Source of the DNA: Henckelia pumila
Taxonomy: Eukaryota; Streptophyta; Magnoliopsida; Lamiales; Gesneriaceae
DNA: 64,000 bases
Direction of reading: 5' to 3'
NCBI RefSeq assembly: GCF_033568475.1
Contig: NC_133123.1
Location: forward strand, 190,191,821-190,255,820
The translations under genes and the position numbers were made by a program. The notes beneath the pieces are model-generated. The model searched no databases and had not been told where the DNA came from. It saw only the letters and a list, made by a program, of their open reading frames with translations. This document shows, one piece after another, positions 1-9,976 of the stretch (within the stretch, counting starts at the first letter, position 1; each line of letters starts with the position of its first letter).

Positions 1-981
1 TGGAACCATTCCCGAGCCTCAGCTGGGTCTCACCCATTCTAAGCCTGCGACTTCTTGTCATCACCTGCAAATCATTGCAAATGTGAGATCCACATCCGGT
101 ATCCAATACCCAAGAAGTTGTATTAAGTGACATGTTTATTTCAATATAGAACATACCCTTTGCAGTTCCTAACTGCTCAAGATACTCCTTGCAGTTGCGC
201 TTCCAATGACCGGCTTCTTGCAGTAATGGCAAACATCCTTGGATTTTCCATTGTTTGAAGCCTTTGTCTTTTGCTTCTTCTCGGGCTCGACTTTCTTGGG
301 TGGGGTAGAACGTTTCTTGCCCTTCATACTTGGCCCCTTCTTCGCAGAAGATGAGGAGCCCACCAAGAAAGCTGGCTTATCCTTCTTAAGTGTGGATTCA
401 TATGTAACGAGCATATTGACCATCTCTTCAAGGGTGGCCTCTATCTTTTTCATATTAAAATTTATCACAAATCCATCAAATGAAGAAGGAAGAGACAGAA
501 GCAATAAATCCACATTGAGTTCATGCTCCAACACCAAATCTAGGGTCGCCAACTTCTGTATGAGCCAAATCACTCGTACCCCATGATCACGGACCGAAGT
601 CCCTTCACGCATGCGGCACGTCATCAACTCCTTAACAGTAGCGAACCTTTCAGCCCTCGACTGAGCCCCAAAAAGTTCCTTGAGTTGCGCATGAATGTCA
701 GCAGCATTCACCGTGTCCTCAAATCGCCTCTGGAGTTCATCAGACATCGAGGCTTGCATATAGCATTTGGTCTTGATGTCATGGTCACACCATGCATCAA
801 GTTTGGCCAATTCCTCCGGACTTATGTCAGCTGGTGCTTCCTTCGGAGGTGCTTTCTCTAACACGTAGAGCATTTTCTCCGAAGTTAAGACAATCTTCAA
901 CTTCCGGAACCATTCCGTATAGTTGGCGCCAGTCAATTTGTTTTGTTCGAGGATCGAGAATAATGGATTTCGCGAATTCAT
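1..981 (-). pseudogene. gag and protease start of copia element A
   Basis: The ATG at 979-981 opens a Gag reading MNSRNPLFSILEQNKLTGAN, the same start as both copies in element B. Gag would coat the retrotransposon RNA in virus-like particles. The CCHC zinc knuckle begins at about base 233, but a base is missing near 211 relative to the B copies (CCCGGT there, CCGGT here). The frame therefore shifts in the middle of the knuckle and soon stops at about 169. The downstream frame resumes and shows the aspartic protease core DTGCGSHIC at about 80-110. So this copy carries a frameshift between gag and pol. The rest of pol lies outside the window. Confidence 0.88.
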
Positions 982-2500
982 TGTATGAAATACTGAAAAG
1001 AAAAACAGACATATATCAATGATTGTTTAACAATTTACTAAGACATAAAATAGGCGAATTTAATTTTATGAATCTCACTCCCACTATTTTAACGATTTCA
1101 CCACCCTCTAGTGAAAACGGGAAACTTTTTCCTTAGTGAGAACATGGAGTCCAATTGACAAACTTATGGTCCCGAATAATATCAGCCAACCATAATTCTC
1201 AAAAGGTAGAGCCCAATTGCTTCCAAAGCAACCCCCATGTTTTTACCTCATGTCCAATAAGGGCCCAATAATATGACGCCGTTTAAAGTGACATGTCAAG
1301 ATGACCCATCAATATTAAGTTGTGATGGACGGTCGCCATGTGGATCCCCCAATAATATGAGCCGATCCCATGGGAGTTCCACCCAACTTACAACATTTGT
1401 CGATCCAATGTACAGCTTTCCGACGGACGGGCCCCCCAATAATATGAGCCGGACCGTATCCGCGGGTAGCGTCACATACATTGACCGTTGATGGAAGGTA
1501 GGAACATTTAAACAATATTTAAATTTCCTTTATTTATCTTGATATAAATTTTAAATCATATTTAAAATGAGGGATTTTATTTATAAAAATATTTGTCTCA
1601 TCATATTTAATTTATTGCATGCATTGCCGGATTCACGCAATTTATGTCTAAACATGCATACAATCATAATATCACATATTATATAGGATGATCGATTCCA
1701 TTTCTAATTGACCCGTGGTTGCCAATCACGGGTCTTAGTCCAATCCTAGGTAATATGCAGTATGCAAATGCAATCCTATTACATATGCTTCCAATTTACA
1801 TTTCTTCAGTCTTCATTGTCTGCTGGGCCCACCATCTTCAAATCTTGATCTCCCACTAAATCTAATGTATTTACAATAAATAACAATGACAAGTAGGGGA
1901 TACATTTTTAGGGGGTGGGAACGGGCTATAAACCAAGCCCACTTTTATTACATATGACATTCATATCGGGCCATAAACCAGGCCCATTAATAAAACCAAC
2001 AATAATAAAGACAAATGTAAATTCCTAACATACACCTACAAAATTGGTCATGGCAATCGATCATCCTTATCCAATAACATTTAATTCAAAATTAATTTAT
2101 TGGATAACATGCTGTGGCAATTCAAATTTAAACAAGATAAAATCATATTTTATATATAAAATCTCATTTCACATATAAAATCATATTTTATCTCTATATC
2201 AAATAAAATCATATTTTATCTATAAAATCCAATTTTACAAATAAAATCATATTTTACTTAATATATCATAAGATCATATCTTATCATCAATTGTACCAAA
2301 ATAATTGATTTCAAAATTCAATTTACGGATAAAATATTAAAATTTTCCAAAAATTCAAATTTATCCAAAATCAATTTTAAAATTTACGGACTCGAACAAT
2401 TCGATCCGAAATCTCGTGAACCAATCAAAAACAATTTTTGACCGGACCAAAAATAAAATTTTAAATATTAAAATTAATTTTTAAATAAAAATATAATTTT

Positions 2501-2878
2501 TCCCGCGGGCCGCCCGGGACACTCCCGGGCCGGCCCGCACCCGTGGCGCGGGCCGGGGGCAGCCCGGCTGCCCCCTTAGGGCAGCAACAATTGCTGCCCT
2601 GGCGGCGCCGTGCGTCGCCCTGGGCGGTGCCGAGCGCCGCCCCTGGGCGGCGCTGTGCGCCGCCCCTGGGCAGCGCCGAGCGCTGCCCTGCGCAGCGCCC
2701 AGCGCTGCCCTGCGCAGCGCCCAGCGCTGCGCTGGGCAGCGCACAGCGCTGCCCTGGGCGGCGCCGTGCGCCGCCCTGGGCGGCGACGTGCGCCCCCTTT
2801 GGGCGGCGCCATGCGCCTCCCCCGGGGGCAGCGACCATCGCCGCCCCCTCCGGGCAGCGATCCAATCGCTGCCCGGGT
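2501..2878. repeat. GC-rich palindromic minisatellite in leader A
   Basis: A block of very high GC content in an AT-rich leader, built from GCGCTGCCCTGGGCAGCGC-like units in which GGGCAGCG faces CGCTGCCC. The overlapping reading frames through it on both strands are side effects of repetition. It is roughly twice as long as the equivalent blocks in B (8276-8452 and 13018-13185), showing copy-number change within the family. Confidence 0.8.
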
Positions 2879-2992
2879 TTTGCCCCGAAAAAATTTTTTT
2901 TTTTTATTTAAAAAAATATTTATTTTGTTTCAAAAACCGAGACTCAAAAATTTTGTACAATTGATTAATTCAATCGTTTGATCTGAGCAACC

Positions 2993-3006
2993 TGGCTCTG
3001 ATACCA
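2993..3006 (-). promoter_or_regulatory. Primer binding site of element A
   Basis: On the minus strand TGGTATCAGAGCCA lies one base inside the LTR end. It is complementary to the 3' end of plant initiator methionine tRNA, the usual copia primer. Confidence 0.88.
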
Positions 3007-3007
3007 C

Positions 3008-4867
3008 TGTTGGAAAACACGGCTCTCAGATCAATCACGATTGATACCCGGTGCAGCGGAAGTTTAAAAATTTTGTTATGGAACAATTCCATAGTGTGGG
3101 TATCAACCGTTCAACGATTAAATTATTAGTGTGTAAAATTCAAATAACAATTAATTAAATTTTACCTCCAATCTCGCAACGAGATTAATGGACACCAACA
3201 GATTTGATCTGCTCTTGTTGTCTCTCCCTGGAACCGATGAACTCCTTCAATCAGGTCCACGAACAGAGGTTTAATCCCTCTGATAGATTGCACTAGAAAA
3301 TCTATCAGAAGTTTTCTGCGAAGAGAATAAACGAATCTGATTCGCTATTCCAGACTGCAATTCAAAATCACAGACCGGAAAATCTCGGGCAGAGGGGGAG
3401 GGGTCGGCCGAACAGAGAGAGAGAGCTAGGGTTCGAAAATTTTCTCTGTCTCAAAATTATGACCTGTTGTGTGTAATTTTTGTACTGCAATAACTTATTT
3501 ATAATGCAGGCCACTAACACCTTAGGGCCCATTAATCATAAGCTGGGGCCCGACAAGCAAAGCCCGCTCGTTCAGAAATTAATATAAAATTCATCGTGAC
3601 TCCGATTGATGAAACGATTTCACCAATGTGCACAGAAACCATTTCTGCACGTTTTAAAGTCAAAATAAATTTTCCTGAATCCGAATTCAGTGGTTTCCAA
3701 AAATGTCCATCCCTATGTCATTTTAGGAAATCCTACTCCCTTACTCTTATTTAAGAAGTCCAACTCCTTAGTTCATTAAATTTAACTCTTTAAATTTAAC
3801 TATCTCAACGGGGATTAAAACTCCATTACACTGTGTGACCCTCAATGGTTCAGGGATACAGCTAGCCGTGGGCTCACAACTCCTTGTGACTCGGAACAAC
3901 ACTTTCCGACTTGCCCAACGAATCATGGTAAAGCGCCTAGCAACATCGCCCCATGATTCCCTAGGTATCACTGATAGTGCCTACAAGAACCAGTAGATTT
4001 TGGTTAGCGTACAGTACGGTCCCTTCATCCATATATCCCGATCGAATCAACAACCATTGGTATATCGAGAGTCGCTCAAGATTCGATAACTATGCAATAC
4101 ATCTTGAAGATCAAATTAGTGACATCGCATGTGCTACTAAGAAACCATTTCTTAAATCACATCAAGTACTCTGGCCAGAGATTCGTCACACTAATATCTC
4201 CTCAGATCGCATAGGATATCCACACTCGCAAGTATGTGGTGAATCCTTGACAACAATGCATCGACTCCTATATGTGTCGTAACTGTACCCAATCTCGACA
4301 CCTGATGACCCCCATAGAGTCGGTAAACGAGTCAAAGCACAGCACTAGCATATAGAGTCTCCATGATGTTTCAAGTCGTAAGGACTAATGGTGTACAACC
4401 AAAACCGCGGACTTTATCCACTCGATAAGTGATAACCACTTGGAAAGTCCGGATAGGGTAGTTCGATTATTCATCCTATGAATATCCATTTGCATGCTTC
4501 GAACATCTCTATGTTCCCTACCAATGAAACGTGGTACTCCGCATCGCAAATGCTAGTCTCAAACTCGAGCGATCCTTATCCTTATTATCGGACGGCTCAA
4601 TCGACTAGGAACAGTTTAGAATATACAGTGACTATAAGATGTATTTCATGATAGACATCTCCATGTTCTACCACATCTTACATACACTATGGTATATTCA
4701 AGGTCTTTATCAAAACAACAATAGTATATCACAATATAACAATATGAAGTAATATAAAGTCATTGCCATTAATAAAAGTGTAAATTACATTAAACAAAAG
4801 ATTGTTTTTACAAAGAGTCATCAAAGCCCATAGCCACAAGTTGGCTCACTGGGCACCCACTCTTTCA
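3008..4867 (-). repeat. 5' LTR of copia element A (1860 bp)
   Basis: Plus-strand ends are TGTTGGAAAAC...CTCTTTCA, so in element orientation it runs TGAAAGAGTGGG...TTTTCCAACA. It aligns along its length with the B LTRs but is clearly more diverged from them than they are from each other. Its U3 start matches the unusual U3 piece inside element B (18632-18866) better than it matches the outer LTRs of B. Confidence 0.9.
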
Positions 4868-5961
4868 GCATGCAGCATGATGACTGGTATTGGGTCATCT
4901 GAAAAGTCATGCTCAGAATCGGCGCCACATGAGTGCTGCCACCGCACGAATCAACCTCTGGGTGCAACCACACTCGTCTAATACACCAGAGTAGACAGAC
5001 ATAAATGCCCCCGCCGTCGCGGTACTCTCAGTGACAGAGTATCGAGTATAGAGCTGAGCGGCTCTATAGTCAGATATAACAAGTTATAGGCTCAACGTGT
5101 ATATGCACATGACATATGAATATAGAAAGCGGTAAATCATATATCATGCCATATAATAATTCCAAATAAATGCAACATATAAACATGTATACTCGCTGGC
5201 AATCTCAGTCAATGTGTACGTACCTCTAGGCTAGTTCAAGTATAGTAAGATCCTAGGTTCCAAGCCTATATTCAGCAGTTCACCGTATCACTACATAAAT
5301 TCTATAAGTCTTAACTAAGCTAATAAGTACTCCCAAAACTTAAATAGATTCCCGGACCATACATTCATCCGTAGTTAGCCCTTTGAAGTTGCTAGTCCCG
5401 GATGACTATAACCACACCTTGGTTATTCCAGAACCTCTATTATAACCGATAGGGCCCTCAAGTGTATATCTCACACTATATAACTGAAGAAAGAAACTCG
5501 GGAATTCGTATTTCAAAATGAAATCAAACGAACCCTATTTATAGGCAAAATTCCCGGCCAGGATCAGAACTTCCGATTTCAGGATCGGAGCTTCCGATCC
5601 AGCTCACTGCGTGCATGTGTGACACATCGGGATCGGAACTTCCGATCAGGCGATCGGAGCTTCCGATCTGCTCTACATTCAACACTTGTCAAAACTCGCG
5701 ACTGAGTCATCGAGCATTGCTGGCAGCTGGAGATCGGAACTTCCGTTCCAGGATCAGAGCTTCCGATCTCGATGCTTCCGCTGAGCTTCCGAAATGGCTG
5801 GGATCGGAGCTTCCGATCTGGGTTCGGAGCTTTCGATCAGGCCCAAAGTCAAAAGCCCAAATTCTCTTCCGAAGTCCAATAACACTCCGAAATTGATTAA
5901 TTACCAACCCTTAATCATGTTTAACATATTATTATCTTATAATGAGTTCTGGGTTACTACA
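4868..5961 (-). mobile_element. LTR remnant X of a Tekay-like chromovirus
   Basis: It shares with the G1 LTRs the string CCTTAACTAAGC, a GTCAGCCC/TTAGCCC block, a CTATTTATAG box, an array of GATCGGAGCTTCCGATC-type palindromes and an end GGGTTACTACA at 5961. Orientation is minus, as for G1. Element A interrupted it, so only the U3 side is in the window. No coding sequence. Confidence 0.75.
5535..5840 (-). promoter_or_regulatory. TATA box and palindrome array in U3 of LTR X
   Basis: CTATTTATAG (5535-5544) reads CTATAAATAG in LTR orientation. Upstream of it in that orientation lie about seven imperfect palindromes of the form GATCGGANCTTCCGATC between 5568 and 5840. The position just upstream of a TATA box suggests an enhancer or transcription-factor array; function is inferred. 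Confidence 0.6.
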
Positions 5962-6317
5962 CATGCTCTATATGATATGCACATGCAACATAATATTTCA
6001 AATAAGTAACATGCATCATGTCATAGAGTATGCAAACCCACTGGCTATCTCAGTCAGTACTTACGTACCTCAATTATATTCCTATATGTCCCAGCATCTA
6101 CAGTTCCTCACTACAAGTCAAATCAAACATGCATCACTTTAACATGCTCGCCTTAACTAAGCTACTAAATACTTCCTAATATCTTTAGGGATCTAGAGTT
6201 ATACATGTGTCTGTCGTCAGCCCGCTGATGTCGATAGCCTCAAAAATTGGGCACAACTCCGCTACGACTCTGAAAACGCCTTGCCAAAACCCGCCCCCGA
6301 CCAAGGAAGGCTGGAAA
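5962..6317 (-). mobile_element. LTR remnant Y of a chromovirus, left part
   Basis: A second chromovirus-type LTR piece, with CCTTAACTAAGC, GTCAGCCCGCTGATGTCGAT and GGGCACAACTCCGCTACGAC as in G1. It is interrupted at 6317 by copia element B and resumes at 21449. Its last 5 bases GGAAA (6313-6317) are the left arm of B's target duplication. Confidence 0.78.
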
Positions 6318-8157
6318 TGAAAGAGTGGGTGCCCGGTGAGCCAACTTGTGGCTAAGGGCTTTTATGACTCTATGTATAAACAATCTTTTGTTTAATATAA
6401 TTTACACTTTTATAATGGCATTTACTTTATCTTTTATCATATTATTATGTTGTGACATACTATAAGATGTTTAGATGAAGACCTTGAATATACTATAGTG
6501 TATGTAAGATGTGGTGGCACATGGGGATGGCTATCATGAAACACATCTTATAGTCACTGTATATTCTAAACAGTTCCTAGTCGATTGAGCCGTCCGATAA
6601 TAAGGATAAGGATCGCTCGAGATTGAGACTAGCATTTGCGATGCCGAGTACCACGTTTCATTGGTATGGAACATAGAGATGTTCAAAGCATGCAAATGGA
6701 TATTCATACGATGAATGATCGAACTACCCTATCCGGACTTTCCAAGTGGTTATCACTTATCGAGTGGATAAAGTCCGCGGTTTTGGTTGTACACCATTAG
6801 TCCTTACTACTTGAAACATCATTGAGACTCTATATGCTAGTACTGTACTTTGACTCGTTTACCGACTCTATTGGGGTCATCAGATGTCAGGATTGGGTAC
6901 AGTTACGACACATATAGGAGTAGATGCTTTGTTGTCAAGGATTCACCACATACTTGCTAGTGTGGATATCCTATGCAATCTGAGGAGATATTAGTGTGAC
7001 GAATCTCTGGCCAGAGTACATGATGTGTTTTAAGAAATGGTTTCTTAGTAGCACATGCGATGTCACTATTTGATCTTCAAGATGCATTGCATAGTTATCG
7101 AATATCGAACGACTCTCGATTTACCAATGGTTGTTGATTCGATCGGGATATATGGATGAAGGGACCGTACTGTACGCTAACCAAAATCTATTGGTTCTTG
7201 CAGTCACTATCAGTGATACCTAGGGAATCATGGGGCAATGTTGCTAGACGCTCTTACCATGATTCGATGGGCAAGTCGGAAATTGTTGTTCCGAGTCACA
7301 AGGAGTTGTGAGCCCACGGCTAGCTGTATCCCTGAACCATTGAGGGTCACACAAGTAATGAATTTCTAATTCCCGTTGAGATAGTTAAGTTTAAAGAGTT
7401 AAATTTAATGAAAAAAGAAGTAGGACTTCTTATATCAGAGTAGAAGATTAAGATTTCCTAAAATGACATAGGGATGGGCATTTTTGAAAATCACTGAATT
7501 CGGATTCAGAAAATTTATCTTGACTTTAAAAGATGCAGAAATGGTTTCTGTGCACATTGGTGAAATTGGTTTATCAATCTGAGTCACGATGAATTTTATA
7601 TTAATTTCTGAATATGCAGGCTTTGCTTGTCAGGCTTTAACTTATGACTAATGGGCCCTAAGCTGTTAGCAGCCCACATTATATATAAGTTATTGCAGTG
7701 CAGAAATTAGACACAAGTCTCATAATTTTCGAACACTTGGGTTTTGAGACCTAGAGTGGCCGCCCCCTCTCTGTGTTTTTCTCTCTGAAATCCAGTCTGT
7801 GAATTTCGAATTTGCAGTCTGGTTTAACGGATCAAATTCGTTAATTCTCTTCGTAGAAATTCTGATAGATTTTCTAGTGCAATCTATCAGAGGGATTCGA
7901 ATTCTGTTCGTGGACCTGATTGAAGAATTGTTCGTCCATCAGTTCCTGGGATATACAACAAGTGCAGAGTTATCTGTTGGTGTCCATAATCTCGTTTCGA
8001 GATTCAAGGTAAAAATTTAATTGTTATTTAATTTTTACACGCACAATTTAATCGTAAAGTTTTGATACCCTTGATATGGAATCGTTCAATATAAAATTTT
8101 AAAACTTCCGCTGCACCGGGTATCAATTCTGATTGATCTGAACACCGTTTTCCAACA
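6318..8157 (+). repeat. 5' LTR of composite element B (1840 bp)
   Basis: Runs TGAAAGAGTGGGTGCCC...CCGTTTTCCAACA. The LTR acts as promoter and polyadenylation region of the element. Most of the roughly 35 differences from the 3' LTR are single-base changes; I saw one length change, near 7858. No long open frame. Confidence 0.95.
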
Positions 8158-8158
8158 G

Positions 8159-8174
8159 TGGTATCAGAGTCAGG
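8159..8174 (+). promoter_or_regulatory. Primer binding site of element B
   Basis: TGGTATCAGAGTCAGG starts two bases after the LTR end. It matches the initiator tRNA-Met primer site except for T in GAGTC, where element A has GAGCC. The internal copy at 12906 carries the same variant. Confidence 0.88.
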
Positions 8175-8275
8175 TTGCTCAGATCAAGCGATTAAATTAA
8201 TCGATTGTACAAAATTTTTAAGCCTTGGTTTTTTGAAACAAAAAGATTTTAAAAATTTTAAATTAATGGGCAAAC

Positions 8276-8452
8276 CCGGGGCAGCGAACGTCGCTGCCCA
8301 AGGGCAGCGATTGGATCGCTGCCCAGGGCAGCGCACGGCGCTGCACATGGGCAACGATTTGATCGCTGCCCAAGGGGCCGCGACGGGCTGCCTGGCCCGA
8401 GCCCATTTTGGGGCGCGGGCTGCCCGGGATCGTCCCGGGCGGCCCGGGAAAA
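8276..8452 (+). repeat. GC-rich palindromic modules in B leader 1
   Basis: Repeated GGGCAGCGATTGGATCGCTG-like units and a terminal GGGCTGCCCGGGATCGTCCC stretch, flanked by AT-rich DNA. Each unit can fold on itself. The block at 13018-13185 is a shorter version. Confidence 0.75.
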
Positions 8453-9505
8453 TTAATTTTTATTTTTAATTAAAATTTTAATATGTTAAAATTCTATTTT
8501 TGGTCCGATCGAAAATTGTTTTTGATTGGTCCACGAGGCGTCAGATCGAATTGTTCGAGTCCGAAAATTTTAAAATTGATTTTTGGATAAATTTGAATTT
8601 TTGGAAAATTTATAGATTTTATCCGTTAAATCAGATTTTATGAAATTAATTATTTTTGGTACAATTGATGATAAGATATGATCTTATGGAAATATTGAGT
8701 AAAATATGATTTTATGTATAAAATTGGATTTTATATGTAAAATATGATTTTATTTGATAAAAAGGTAAAATATGATTTTGTATGTAAAATAAGATTTTAT
8801 ATATGGAATATGATTTTTATCCTTTTTAATTTAATTGCCATTGCATGTTATCCAATAAATTAATTTTGAATTAAATATTATTGGATAAGGATGATCGATT
8901 ACCATGACCAATTTTGTAGGTGTATGTTAGGGAATTTACATTTGTTTTTATTGTTGTTGGATTTATTAATGGGCCTGGTTTATGGCCCAATATGAATTGT
9001 CATTTGTAATAAAAGTGGGCCTGGTTTATGGCCCGTTCCCACCCCTACAATGTATCCCTTTATTTGTCATAGTAATTTATTGTAAATTCACTAGAAATAG
9101 TGGAAGTTTTTGAAGATGGAGGTGGGACCAGCAAGCAATGATAAAGACTGAAGAAATGTAAATTGGAAGCACAATGTAATAGGATTGCATTGCATACTTG
9201 CATATCACATAGGATTGGACTTAGACTAGTGATTGGCAACCACGGGTCGATTAGTAATGGAATCGATCATCCTAAAATATAATATATGATATTATCGTTG
9301 TATGCATGTTTAGACTAAATTGTATGAATCCCGCAAGCATACAAATTTTAAATGATGAGACAAATTTTCAAAATTAAAATCTCTCATTTTAAATATGATT
9401 TAAAATTGATATCAAGATAAATAAAAAAAATTTAAATATTGTTTAAATGTTCCTACCTTCCATCAACGATCAATGTATGAGATGCTACCCGTGGATACGG
9501 TCCGG

Positions 9506-9790
9506 CTCATATTATTGGGGGGGGGGGGCCCGTTCATCGGAAAGCTGTACATTGGATCGACACATGTTGTAAGTTGGATGGAACTCCCATGGGATTGGCT
9601 CATATTATTGGGGATCCACATGGCGACCGTCCATCACAACTTGATATTGATGGGTCATCTTGACATGTCACAATAAATGGCGTCATATTATTGGGCCCTT
9701 ATTGGACATGATGTAAAAACATGGAGGTTGCTTTGGAAGAAATTGGGCTCTACCTTTTGAAAATTATGGTTGGCTGATATTATTCGGGAC
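9506..9790 (+). repeat. Four-copy ATATTATT motif, period about 90 bp
   Basis: CTCATATTATTGGGG at 9506 and 9599, GTCATATTATTGGG at 9682 and CTGATATTATTCGGG at 9774. The sequence between copies is not conserved, so this is a spaced motif rather than a simple tandem repeat. It recurs in leader 2 and in element A. Confidence 0.7.
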
Positions 9791-9976
9791 TATAGTTTGT
9801 CAATTGGACTCCATGTTCCCACTAAAGAAAATGTTTCTCGTTTTCACTAGAGGGTAGTGAAATCGTTAAAATAGTGGGAGTGAGATTCATAAAATAAATT
9901 TCGCCTATTTTATGTCTTAGTAAATTAATTAAACAATCACTGATTATTGTCTGTTTCTTTTCAGTATTTCATTAAG

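Larger units (their letters stand above)
982..3007 (-). other. Untranslated leader of copia element A
   Basis: About 2 kb between primer binding site and gag with no credible coding capacity. It holds, in minus-strand order, a very GC-rich block of repeated GGGCAGCG/CGCTGCCC modules (2501-2878), an AT-rich block of repeated AAAATATGATTTTAT-like units (about 2120-2300), and copies of the motif CCAATAATATGAGCC (plus-strand sense) near 1173, 1265, 1349 and 1436. The same order of blocks occurs in both B leaders, so the leader architecture is a family trait. Confidence 0.75.
1..4867 (-). mobile_element. Ty1/copia element A, 5' part, cut by the window edge
   Basis: On the minus strand the order is LTR (4867 to 3008), primer binding site, a leader of about 2 kb, then gag and the start of protease running off the left edge. 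The LTR ends follow the TG...CA rule. The 5 bases right of the LTR (GCATG, 4868-4872) should be one arm of the target duplication; the other arm is outside the window. Element B is a second member of this family. The long LTR and the CCHC/pol signatures resemble Angela/TAR copia elements, which is an inference from remembered lineage features. It sits inside chromovirus LTR remnant X. Confidence 0.9.
8175..9976 (+). other. Leader of element B, first copy
   Basis: A 1.8 kb untranslated leader with the same blocks as leader A: GC-rich palindromic modules (8276-8452), AT-rich TAAAATATGATTTTAT-like tandem units (about 8690-8830), two copies of GGGCCTGGTTTATGGCCC (8971-8988 and 9017-9034), and four ATATTATT motifs spaced 83-93 bp. 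No credible gene. Confidence 0.75.

Noticed and set aside
2461..2981. Several overlapping Ala/Arg/Pro-rich reading frames on both strands
   Set aside because: They arise from the GC-rich palindromic repeat in the copia leader; long frames in multiple registers with repetitive composition are not gene-like.
4868..5100. Possible gene remnant between element A and the LTR X array
   Set aside because: No protein similarity recognised; the flanking sequence is chromovirus LTR.
9947..9976. Upstream extension of gag (MSVSFQYFIK) from a TTG
   Set aside because: The ATG at 9977 matches the starts in copy 2 (14703) and element A (981), and no ATG lies upstream in frame.
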